A stretch of 64,000 nt of DNA, from positions 384,501-448,500 of the forward strand of contig NC_059541.1 in NCBI RefSeq assembly GCF_905220415.1, given 5' to 3'. Of this stretch, positions 1 through 12,700 are shown piece after piece. The first letter of the stretch is position 1. Each line of letters starts with the position of its first letter. The notes under the pieces were generated by a model. That model was not told the origin of the DNA, searched no databases, and saw nothing but the letters and a program-made list of their open reading frames with translations. Position numbers and translations under genes: made by a program. Source of the stretch: Colias croceus (lineage: Eukaryota; Arthropoda; Insecta; Lepidoptera; Pieridae).

Positions 1-150
1 CGTGTGCCCTGGGGTCAAAAAATGGTCAGGTTATAGGACAGTTAGACAAATATTAGTCGGTTGTAATTTAGGTAACTATTCAATCTTGAAGTGTTTTTGA
101 ACACTTATAAAGCAGTGGCATTACTTTATACCATTAAAAAAGAGTTATAA

Positions 151-371
151 TACATACTAATATTATAAATGCAAAAGTAACTCGGTCTGTCTGTCTGTTA
201 CTCAATCACCAATTTACATGAAATTTGGTATGTAGATATTTTGATACCCGAGAAAGGACATAGGCTACTTTTTATCCCGGGAAAATGACGCAATCCCGGA
301 AATCCCACGGGAACGGGAACTATGCGGGTTTTCCTTTGACTGCGCGGGCGAAGCCGCGGGCGGAAACCTAG
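151..371 (+). mobile_element. Helitron-like (Lep1-type) non-autonomous element
   Basis: Starts near ACATACTAATATTATAAATG, has a (TCTG)n tract, then GC-rich text with the hairpin CGCGGGCGAAGCCGCG, and ends CCTAG before T. Same family as copies at 45.8, 51.7, 52.2 and 58.4 kb. No coding capacity. Lies in the intron left of ATP8A exon 14. Confidence 0.8.
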
Positions 372-626
372 TACACTATAATTTCATAGAAGACGTAAGA
401 ATTTTTTCTAACTAGAAAATGAAATAAATGTTGAAATTTATAAGAAGCGACGGGCTAGAAAAAAAATCACAACTGAAGGTTAGTAAGTACTAACAGTCAC
501 AATTAAATTTTACTACAAGTGTAGTAAAATTTAATTGCATTATTTCCTCATGTGCATTTCGAATCCTACCAAATTTGTATATCATCCACTGCAGTATAAC
601 ATTAACATATTTAATTGGATACTCAC
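372..626. other. Intron 3' of ATP8A exon 14
   Basis: AT-rich. A short inverted repeat ATTAAATTTTACTAC... / ...GTAGTAAAATTTAAT lies near 503-535. Nothing else recognised. Confidence 0.6.
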
Positions 627-785
627 ATCCAAGCTATCCTCATTGAGCAGCACGAGCGGCATGGCTGCGTGTATGAGCCGCGCAGAGTGGGCAATGTTAA
701 TGGCTGTCTCTTGTTTATCGCCCGTTAAAACCCACACGTTGATGTTCGCTTGCAGAAGGGACGCTATCGTTTCTGGGACACCGTC
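627..785 (-). CDS. ATP8A: ATP8A exon 14: P domain hinge
   Basis: Residues 684-736. DGVPETIASLL, then VLTGDKQETAINIAHS, the hinge and phosphorylation-domain signature, ending NEDSLD at a GTGAGT donor. Last exon of the gene inside this window; the coding sequence continues to the left. Confidence 0.97.
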
Positions 786-3700
786 CTGGAGGAAATTGTA
801 CAAAATAATATTATTTGATAATACTAGCTGATGTTTGGAACTTATTCTGTGCTCAGAAGGTTTTTTTCCCGCCTTTGCAACCCTATTCATTGGTTTTTCG
901 TTTCTTTTCGATACCTTCTGAATAATTGCCGAGATTAGGGCAACCAAATAAACTATTCAGTTTTATAAAATAAGTAAATATTAATCAAAATTTTAAAATG
1001 AACCACACTCCAGTAAATAACATTGTCAATTAATGTAGTAATATTTTATTTAAAAAAGAGAGTGTATGCCGAGCATACGTGTCAGAAGTGAAACTTCTTT
1101 GGCAAGATAAAAAGATACGAAAATCGTCGCCCTACTCCTTGGCATAACGGTATTACCACGATTCGACCTTACATTTTAATTTCAACGCGCCTAAAGAAGT
1201 TTCACTTAAAAAATTGAGAAATTTACTTTCATCTTGGTTATCAATTTATTTTATCTGCAAAATTTAATTAAATGCTATCAGAATGTAATGGATAAATAGC
1301 CAAGATTAGTCAACATACCTGCAACTTATCCTCGATAGCGGTGGCACCGAGCAGTCTTAGATTGTTCTCTATCAACATGGCCGCTTCTTCGATCTTTTGC
1401 TCCCTGTCGTGTATCGCTATACTCGCCTTGTGGTATGTGTTTGACCAATCCTATCATAAAAGTACTTATTATTTTACCATGCATACCCTGGTCAATTACT
1501 CGACAAAATAAATTTTAAAAGTGAACGTTTATTTGAATTATTAAGATCAGTGTATTTTCTCCTCGACTCCATATTCTGTATTTAAGTGTAAAGTGGAAAT
1601 TTTGGAATCGCAAAAATGAATGTTTAAACATGAAAAGTGGAAGTAAGCAGAAGATAAAACAATGAGAATATTTTGTAGAAAAGACGAGTGTATGACCTAC
1701 TTTTAACGTTGTTCAATTGCAATATTTTAATTTTTAGTTAGATTGTAAAATAAGCTGATAAGTGATAACTGTTTGCTCACCTTATACACATGTTCGGGTA
1801 TCTCAGCCACTGCGAAGACGAGCGTGCGCAGTCCCTCCGTGGCGAAGTGTGCCAGGTGCGCCAGCGTGCCCGCCGCGTAGGGCGCCGCGCCCCCGCCGCC
1901 CGCACTGTAGGGCGCCGCGCCCCCGCCGCCCGCCAGCCGCGGGTAGATCACCGAGTCCGCGCCCTTGCAGTACAGCTTGATCTGGCCTGCCGACAGGGGA
2001 ACAGGGGGTCAGGGCGGATTTTACCATACCCGTGGCCCCGTTGTTGATGCGGCTCGACGGAACACAGCGGGGTTTTGGTCGGTAGGAATCCGACATAACC
2101 CATGGCCCATTCCTCGGAGGCCGTGGGTAACTATGCAAGATTTCCCCACTTAAAAAAAAAAAGAAAAAAAATACGTGTGGCACTGGCAATACGTGCCTGT
2201 CGGAGTGGGGAGCGTGAGGTTTTTCGTTACGCAATTTCTGGATTCGGTCACCGCGCTCAAGGCCCGCGATAGAAGCTATGCAATAGCTTACAAGGGTGTC
2301 TCGAGCGGGGTGTGGGTACGCACCGGTGGGCGTGCGCACGATGACGGACATGCGCTTGCGCGCGGAGGTGAAGGCGAGCACGTGCAGCACGGCGAAGTGC
2401 AGCCGCTGGCCGCGCGCCAGCACGCTCACCGCGTGCGGCGTGCGCCCCTCGAACACCCAGCCGAACGACGCCGCGCCCAGCACCAGCGCGCGCTCGTCTG
2501 CAACCACGACAACGACAACAGGAGATAACAGTAAGCATTCAACCACCATAAGACATAAGACGTGCGACTCACTGTCTACTCAACAAGCTTAAAAAAGAAA
2601 GAAAAGTCAGATCCACATTCGGTTCATTTCTATTTAAATTAACCCATTGACCACCGAGCGGTCAATGAGACCACGACACAATAGATTTTCTATTGTGTCT
2701 GTGATTCCGGGGGCTGAAGGATTAAATATGAATACAAATCTTCAAACAAAACGGTTTCATATCCAGCAAATAATCAGATACATCATTACATAAATAATAT
2801 ATACCAAAAACGGACCAAAAATACATCCTTGCGGAACACCAATAGCTAATAGACGCACCGCGATAACTTTCTCCATTAACAGAAACAGTATGTATCTTAT
2901 TCTGAAGGTTTGAAACTATAAAGTTACTCAGCTAAGCCATTAAAATCATAGCAACAGAGTTTACATAATAAAGAGAATGTTCCACACAGTCAAATGCTTT
3001 GGGACGGTCACAAAATTTCCTCAAAACTTTTTCAATTAAACAGTATAATATAACAATTTGACACTTTTGCAATTTATTTAATAATCAAAATATCTCACCA
3101 GGTGAAGCAGCGTGATAGTTAATCTTTCCATCAATCACTTCCGGTATTACCGTGTGGCATACGGCCAGCATTGTTAGGAACTCCGCTATATCATCTTTAC
3201 TCGGGTGCTCTCGTAGATTGTGGTATAGCAGCGTATCCTCTAGCCGCTCGTTTGGACCCGGCTTGTTGTATACGATCTGGGAACAAGATATTAGATACAG
3301 TGGTGGACGTATAATTAGAAACACCTAACACTAGTCATCAAATTTATTTTACATTCGTGTAACAACGTATTAGAGATTAAGCATCATTCCATATGTAAAA
3401 GAACACACCACTGTATATTTGGGCGTTTGAACCAGTTAATTTTTTTTTAATTTTAAAGCCTTATGATAATAATGGGGAGAGGAGGATAAATATAAATTTA
3501 AACTGTTATTTACTAACTGTGATTGTTTCGAAATTTTGATATTACTCTTATAATATAAATTGGCAAGCCTCATGACATTGGACATTTTCTGAAGCTGCCT
3601 GCACTTTCTACAACTTTTTAAAACAAATAAATAATATCACCCTGGCAAGGTAAAAGACACGAGTTCGAATCCAACCTTGTAATCAAATTTATTCCAACCT

Positions 3701-6700
3701 TAAAAAATCTCAAATAATTATCAATACCTCAGCAATAGAGCACTTATGGAAGTCCATAACATTGCAGGTGAGGGTGCCGGTCTTGTCACTGAACACATAT
3801 CGCACTTGTCCGAGCTCCTCGTTGAGGTTAGAAGTTCGCGCCATTGCTGGTGTGTCGCTTTCCGCGTGGTACATTTCGCTGTCCATCGCTATGAATTTGG
3901 CCTGGAAATAATGGCGAGGATACAGAAAAAATTAAGGTAAGAAAAAGTGTTAAGAAATGTTTGGAAAAATTACAGTCGTAAAATAAGTTTTTAATGATGA
4001 TAAAAATAGTGTCTTGACTAATAATGACACACGTCAAAATGACATGTTGTTTATTGAGAGCACTGAGATATTGAAGTAATACAAATCTTGTTCAGAAGGA
4101 TTCTCTTTTCTCCGATAATGTTTTACAATAAAGAATTCGTTACCTTCAGTTTTTTGTGAAGTGTCAATAGCAAAAAAAATAGATCAAAAACGAGTAGTCG
4201 AATAACTTACTTGAAAAAATCTGACAATTTCAGCAGTAACTTGTAGAGATATGGGTATAAGATTATTGTATAATATTAAAAATGTCAAAAAATTGAATCC
4301 GAAATTTGCATTCTGGGCCTCTGTAACAAACATTCAATTATTATAAGAAAAATCCATTAAAAATTTAACAGTACAATTAATTTATCATGAAAAAGAACAA
4401 AAACTATTAGAACAGTAGTTTTTTTTTATTTACAATTAATTATCTTCCACATTTATCATTATCCTGTATGTATGTACACACTAACCTTCCAACGCGATAT
4501 ACCAGTCCGTATTGCTCCGCCTGTGCAGCCACAGTTCGTTGAAGGCGGCACTGATCAGCGACAAAACTATCAATATTATGAACAGCATCAAAATGTGCGT
4601 GTTCGTTTGGCGGTCGATTGATGAACGTTTTAGCGGTGCTGAAAAATATTTAATAATTAATTAACATTTTCAGATTTTGATAAATTTGGCAAAGTGTAAT
4701 ATCAGGTGTTTTTTTACGATTTTACCCTCCTAATTTACAAGATATAGTAGCCAAGTTTTAATCACCAATCAGAACTTTTGTTACAGCAAAAACTAAATTA
4801 TTACATAATGCACCGAAGTACCACTACCCCTTAAAATTTTCTCCCAAAGTCGTTCCCCACACCATCCAACTTACCCTTAGTGGAGTTCTTCATCAGCTTA
4901 GTCTCATGTCCCGTGTACACAACAGCAGCGAGCACCCAGCCCGTGTTGCGCAACATCGCGCCACGTTGCAACATCTGTTCCAGGCCTAGTGGTAGCGTCC
5001 TGAAATATGATTTGTACATTTTAATCTTGAGAAAATCCCCATTGTCAGATTGCATTCTTCTTCTAGTATTTCTAGAATCTAATAATAATCTAAGTAAACT
5101 CTTTTCTTGAATCGTCATAGCATAGATTTACTATTGACTATTACATATAACTTTTGATAATAATCATTTTACCATATTATGTATTGAACCCTACTTTTAG
5201 GTATTTTTTTGGTTTCTTTGCTATTGACCTAGTTCTGAAATCCTAATTAGATTATTTGGATTATGTGAAAATTATTGTAAGGTAAAACGAAACAACTGCA
5301 ATTAATGATTTCTGGATCACTAATTTTACCTTAATTCTATTAGATTTCATTTATTATCATGTTAATCTCTGTTTGGTCCTTCGAGCCGGAAACCACTTAC
5401 CCTATGAAATTTCACATAAAATATTCCTCTATTTAACTACTTACTTCGAGTTAGTTTCCTTCAGCATTCCGTTAAACTCATACAGATGTCGGTTGGGTGG
5501 TTCGCACTGCAAGGTTGCGTGGAAGGCGGCCATCTCTGGCGCGTTCTGCAGTCGCGCGGTGTCCGGGTGCGCCTGCCGCGTCTTAAGGTTCGTCTCGCCA
5601 TCGAGGTTCGATGTTTCTATGAACGCTATGCCTTGCGGTTCGCTGGGGGAAGAATTTTTGTAGTAAAGATTGTGTTGTGAGTCATTTACTATATCGGTAT
5701 ATAGACTAGCTATGTATATCGATATAGTAAAGGGTTGTGGTGGTTACAAATGGTATGGGAAAATTTTAGTAGTAGCTTTGAAAATAATGACTCCATCAGA
5801 AAATTCTTTCAAATTAGAATACAACATGATTCTTAAGTGAATTATAATTAATCTTATAAATTGTTAATAGCCCTGAGTAATTTTGACGGATCCGGGGGCG
5901 ACTGGCTTATCGATAGAATTATTTATACTCAACACAACTTGCCCATCAATCTGTTAAGTGATCGAAACATCGGCACAAATAATATAGTTGATAAATTAGT
6001 TATAAAAATATCCAAGTATTAAAAGGACTTGTTGCTACAAGGCAATTTTCCTCCAAGTTTTTTGGTACACGAAAGCGAAATCTATAAATACCAACCGCCC
6101 ACAAGCATTTAAAGCAAGTAATTGCAAATACGTTTATCCTATAGCATAAATAACGCGGTCAACGGGATTATTAATAACGAGATTAAAATAGGAATAGAGA
6201 ATATCTCTTTTATAGTTCCATAAAATAGCTTAACTGTGCGGAGCTTTTCACGCCTACGAAACTTCATTACTTAACGTCGAAAGGTCAATTTCCTGGAGAT
6301 ATCTCTTACAAATTTAATTACAAGAAACAAACGCTTTGAAAACTTGATAACAGGGCAAGTGTTGGTTACATATCTATTAACTGTATTTATATAAAACAAC
6401 TAACAAGACATACGTTTTTCTATGACCAATAATTCTTGATCCTAATGAAATTATGAAAATAAAGTTATTTTCAAATGATGATGACGATGAAAGATAATAT
6501 ATAGGCGAACAATTAGTCATTATTAACATTTTTTTTTCAATTTTACTTTGTACGTTAACATTTACATTTGTACGTCATAACAATACTATAGTGTCCCTTC
6601 GCATGCTTTGAGGTCAATGTGTACATCACATGTCCGTCACACAATCACAGGGGACTGGACAATCAAACAAGACATAATTACATCATGGACAATGGTACTT

Positions 6701-9700
6701 TGTTTTTGGTTTTTATATCGAGGGCGTATCTAATGGGGAATATTCATGTTTTTCTTTTTTGTCTTAAATTAATAGTTTACTATTTTATAACATAGAAAAA
6801 AATATTAATGGGCTTCAAAATACTCTAGATATTTTTAAAAATGAAATTCAAAACTTTTAAAAAATTTAAGCAGTTCAAACGCCGCCATTGTATCCGCGCT
6901 TTGCGTGACGTCACATGACACGTCCAGTGGGTGTTTACCAGTATTCTAGGAGGTAGCAACGTTGACAAGTGAGCATTTTAGTATAGTTGGTTCTTTGATA
7001 TGCTGTTCCTCTTGCTATTTCGGTTAGAGTCCGGGCTGTCTGGCTGGCCGCAGTGGTTGCGTTTATTAGTGCGCATCTTATCTGCACAGGAAAATATCCT
7101 TAATTTAAAGTCATTTTTTAACGCGAAATTTTTAATCGTTTGCCTTTAGATAGATCCATAAGACATACATTTTTTATTGCAAGACGTTTTTTTCGTTGTT
7201 AAATAGGTGCCAGACGCAATTTTTATTTCAAAATAATTAAAATATCATCGAAATAAGTGAAATTCCATCAACATGAGTCCCAGTGAAGGATAAGTAATCA
7301 CTGTGTTACTTATACTATATATAATATTCATTTTACTATTTACAGTTTTTTTGCAACAATCTACCATATCGCCTCCTTTTTCCCAACGAACCTCAAATAG
7401 GACGTTAATGTAAACTTGATAAAAACCAAATATCATCAAGAAATTAAAGACTTTTAAACGGATTTTAAACGCGATTTATTCATTGTATTATTTTCTCAAG
7501 TCTTTAATTTCAAAATGTATAATACTCGCGTAAAATCAAACACTAGAAAATACAAATATCATCAAATTCATATTTATACCCAAAAGTGTAATAAATATGA
7601 AACCATCTATTAAAAATATTAGTTTACTAATTATTCAATATAAGTATTAAAAAAGGATAATATAATATAAATAATAAAGTTATTACTTACCTTTTAAGCG
7701 GACTCATGTTGATGTAATTTCACTTATTTCGATGACATTTTAGTTATTTTGAAATAAAAATTGCGTATGGCACCTATTTTACAACGAAAAAAACGTCTTG
7801 CAATAAAAAAATTATGTCTGATGGATCTATCTAAAGGCAAAAGATTAAAAATTACGCGTTAAAAAATGACTTTAAATTAAGGATATTTTCCTGTGCAGAT
7901 AAGATGCGCACTAATAAACGCAACCACTGCGGCCAGCCAGACAGCCCGGACTCTAACCGAAATAGCAAGAGAAACAGTATATCAAAAACTCAACTATACT
8001 AAAATGACTTTTTTTTAAACGTTGCTAGCTCCCGTACTACAGTGTTTACTGTGGAGTGATGAATACAATGTCGTGTCAAATGACGTCACATTTTGTTCGA
8101 CCAGTGGTGGCGCGTTTTGGAAGTTTGAATTTCGCTCCCTTTTTTTGCACCTTTTGAATATTATTTTAGGGGTTTAAATAATAAGTAAATGAAAAAAAAT
8201 CCTTTTCATTATAATATTACGATAATAAGTATTCGAGAAAAAAATATTTTAGGCCATTTAAAATTTTATGCATATTCCCTATTGCCAAGTAATATCATTT
8301 AAAAGCTTGTTTGAGGACTAGTTGAATGAATAAATGTTTGAGTTTGAGTTTACCATTTTCTTTAGATGTTAGGTACTCAAAAAGCGGATTTCAAAACACG
8401 CAAGTGAACTAAGATTTGTCTTGAGTGAATTACAAAATTTCCTTCAAAGTGTTTTGTTTATTTAACTCGTACTTAAGTAAATCACAAATATAGAGATTTA
8501 AATTATAGAATGCTTCGCTTTATGAAATTTCACTGTGAATCAGATATCAAAGGGTGAAATTTTAAACGCTAACTCATTAGTATGACAGACGACTAGATAG
8601 ATAGAGAGAGACAGATGTTTAAATAAGTATGCTAAAAATAAATTACAGCACTCTGATAGAAAAGATAATTTCCAAATTACGAGTGTAATAAAACCTATTA
8701 ATTTGGATGCATTGCATCAAAATAAATTTTACTATTGTCGTAAAATCTATTATATAAGGATAAAAACAACAACATACCAACCACAACTATTCTTATTTAT
8801 TACTCAATTTTATGACAGGAAAAAGTAAACGTAAAAACGTAAGCGTAAGAGTAAACGCGTTTTGTAGTTGGTACCAAAACATGTGATAGGAATTTACACT
8901 AACGTAACGGCACCAGTCTTGTACAGATTAAGGAAAAAATTCAAGTTTTTTGCAAATTTCTCATAGGTTTTTTAATTTTATTGGATATTGTTTTTGAATA
9001 CCTTTAGTTCAATGTTAGTTTAACATAACCATTGTTAGAAAAAAGATTACAATGCATAAATAATGAAGTTATTAATAAATTAAAAAACCACTTTTTTGCA
9101 CCAGTGTTGGACAGTTAAAATCTAATGATGGACACCCAGTTTTGGACAACATCCAGATATGAACACCCATTTATGGACTGTACCTAAAGTTGTTTCTCCA
9201 GTTATTTACACTTGGAGAAGACTAGTTATCAATAAAATGTTGCAAATGATGATTGGAATACAATAAATCTGGGATGTATTTATAAAAAATAGTATTTATT
9301 AATTATTTTGCATACTTATATAATATTTTAAACAGTCTTAATTTCCATTTTCTAGGAAAAAATTGGACAAATGCATCGTTAAATAAGAGTTGTGTCTGTT
9401 AAGAAAAAACAATATGGGTTTTCTATTATTACTCAATAAGTCAGGGATGAAAAATATAACTAAAAAAAGTACTGCCACACATCCATCCATTTTGGGAACT
9501 CTTCTTCTTCGTCGTATCACTCTAGTCAGAGTGAAGGGTGGTCAACATGAGGTTTGAAGGGTACATGTTACCCGCTTCACGATGTTCCACCAAATCTCTC
9601 TGTTTCCTGGCATTCCGCTACACTCGTGAAGTGAACCGCCAATAGCAGCTCTGATCTGATCGATCCATCGATATGGATTCCAAATTGTAGCACGAGGCAA

Positions 9701-12700
9701 AAAGCTTCTTTTAAACTGTTGTCAGGATGGTGTGGATTAAATTTAAGCGTGTGTGCTGTATGGTGGTGGAATTTAGCAGCAGACCGCTGTCTGCTGCTAA
9801 ATTGGAATGGATCGCTATCCAAACAGTTCATCAGAGATGATAGATGCGTTACAATGCGCTTATGGATGCGATTTATCTACGCAGTGATAGAGGATGAAGC
9901 GAGAACGAGTCGCACAGCACATAATGACCCATTGTTCTAAAATATATTCTTCATGTTCAGATATATATTATGTTGTTGGACCCATTGAGCAGACCTTAGG
10001 ACTTTTAACTGATAGTTTATTGTGCAAAATTATTCTTGGCACTTCAAATCCTTCAGCGGCTTTTGTTACTTTATCCCCATTATTAGGGCATTGATTGCAT
10101 TACCAATTTGTCGGGGAGTGTAATTTTAACAAAAAATATCAATGTCCATTATAGGAACCAAAGCAAATCCAGTCATGGACAATTGTTGTACAATATTGGA
10201 ACCCTGTGTTCGAAATGGTCGTGATAGGTATATTATTAATCAGAAAGAAAAGACAATATAGAAAAGCGCATGTAATTAATATCTTTAAAAAAAGTTTAGT
10301 TTCGACATTTGTCCATAAATGGATATATCCATAGAATTAAATCCAGTTATGGACACTGACGAATTTTATTTAAACAACTTAACCTATCATGATACTAAAT
10401 CGTGTAATATTTCGTACACTTAACTACTATAAATAAAAGTAATGTCAAATTTTGCTAAGATTTATACAAAAATTCTTAAAAACAAAATTGTGTCCTCACT
10501 TCCTTAAGGATTTCCTTAGTAAAAACGGACTTCTTAGAAACGAGTCGCAGCAACTAAACACAAAGTTATGCCATCTTCAAACATTTTGACCGAATAAGAC
10601 GAAGTGTCGTATTTTGATAGTTTATGAACCAAACTTTTATTTTAAGTATTGCCAAATTACATAACGTTTATTTTGGTCTTATTATTTAAATTTTATATTT
10701 ATTTTGTCCATTACTGGATGCTTGTCCACCACTGGTGCCGTTACCTTACTTTTTTGTTTTATAATAATGTTAAAACTTTATCATTAGCTAACGTCTAGCC
10801 TACTGAAATAATGCAAAACATATAACAAAGAACTCGGGCAAACAAAATCATTTTTCCCACTATAGGGACATTCTTCACGAGGGCTATACAATCTGGCTTG
10901 TAATAAAAGCTAATTCAACATTAAATTTAAAATTTCCTAAACATTATCAATAAAAATCATTCGAGGCACTTATGATATCCGATGTAACATTATAATGTAC
11001 AACAAATTAAATGTCCATAATAATTGGTTACCCATACAATGCATTATTGTCAATGTTTCAACACGACTGACCATCATTAAACTCTCACGCTTCACCCAAT
11101 CAACATTTCACTTAGTGAAACACACCTAGACCAATTATATATGTAATTAATGCATATGTTATGCTTTTAATTTAATGACTAATGGCTTATGGTGACCATT
11201 TTTTATCCTAATCGACCCTAAGGTAGATAAATGGATGGATGTTCATAACTCGATCACGTCATACAGGATAACGGATCGAGACTAAATTTGGCTTGATACT
11301 CTAACATAGATTCTTGAGTTCTTAGTGTCTGGATAAAAGTTTTTTCCATACTACACCAATACGTACTACTGCGTAACTTTCTCTTTGTTTCAGCTCAGTT
11401 AATATCCATGAAAAACTTTTGTACGTATACTACTAGCAGGATATCATTTTGGCCCTAACTAATCAGAACTTGATCATTTACCCAAAACCTATCTATACCT
11501 ATCTATTATCAACCCTTACTGTATTCCAATTCGTGTTAGCTCAAACAACCCGTCCTTGTGAATGAAGGTGAAAAATGTTAAACATTAATTATTTATTCAG
11601 GGAGCATTATCACTACAATTTATTATGCTATTTGACATAATATCGAGGTGTTGAATCTGTGCGTGCCGGCGGCCACGTTCCGTTCGCGACGTTATCGTCA
11701 TCCATACTATGTTGTAGTAAGGTTATAGTATTATTACTGTAGTATTATGTACCCGAATTACTCCATCTGTATCTCTGTTAAGTTAACGTAAGTGGCGAAT
11801 GTATTTTGATGTATTTTAATGTAAGGATAGACGTACATTTAGAGGAGCTCGGCGCTTTAATTTAACAAAACAAATGCCAATTGTGTCTAAAAGATATGTC
11901 AAATAAGTATTGTTTATTAATTTCAAAGATGTTTATCAAATTATCTGTCACAAAAATAAATCTATAGGTAATAGGTAAATTGAGTAAGGGTTTCCTCGAT
12001 ATTGGAATTGAGGTTGACAGTTTCATGAAGGTAATTCAAAATACGACCTTTAATGGAAATTATGTGTCCATCTTTATACGCAATTCTAATTTTGGGTTCC
12101 TTAATGAGACCTTAGCCAGACGTTTTTGACATCTGTGCCGGATAAATTAAGTTTTCTCTTATAATTAATCAGATAATGTTCGGAAAACAATCACAAAATA
12201 CGTGAAGAGAGAGGACCGTAATGTTACTTGTAATTTTTACAAAGGCGCGATGTGCGTAAAATATATGTGATCTTAAAGATGAGGGAGACATTTATCCACC
12301 CTAAATATCAACACCATTTATCACCAGTGGGAGCCATTTTAATAAATTGTCATGTATGTGTCACAAGTTTACCGAACATCTTACGTCTCATCCGTGTCAT
12401 TACCACGCTAGCTCAAACGCTTTACAAGCAGTTAAGCAGGTTATAGCCCACTAAAACCGTCAAAGATTCGCCTCGTGTACCCTAATTACGATTAGGACCG
12501 TAAAATCCACATCGACTAATACAATGCAGAGCAGACGCTCCCCACAACCTTGATATTCAGTGACACTTCAATCTATTGTACAATCACGCCTTTATTTTCC
12601 CGCTATTCCATATCTAAAACAAATTGTATAAGTTTTAACGAGCCATTCTTGCAGCTATTGTGTTCGAGATATCACATAGTGTTTTGTATTTGAAATTAAT

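Noticed and set aside
1803..2549. Minus-strand 248-codon open frame over ATP8A exons 11-12
   Set aside because: It reads through an intron; only the parts 2497-2324 and 1986-1781 match the flippase family, and proper splice sites separate them.
2296..2592. Plus-strand open frames opposite ATP8A exon 11
   Set aside because: Shadow frames caused by the high GC of the minus-strand exon.
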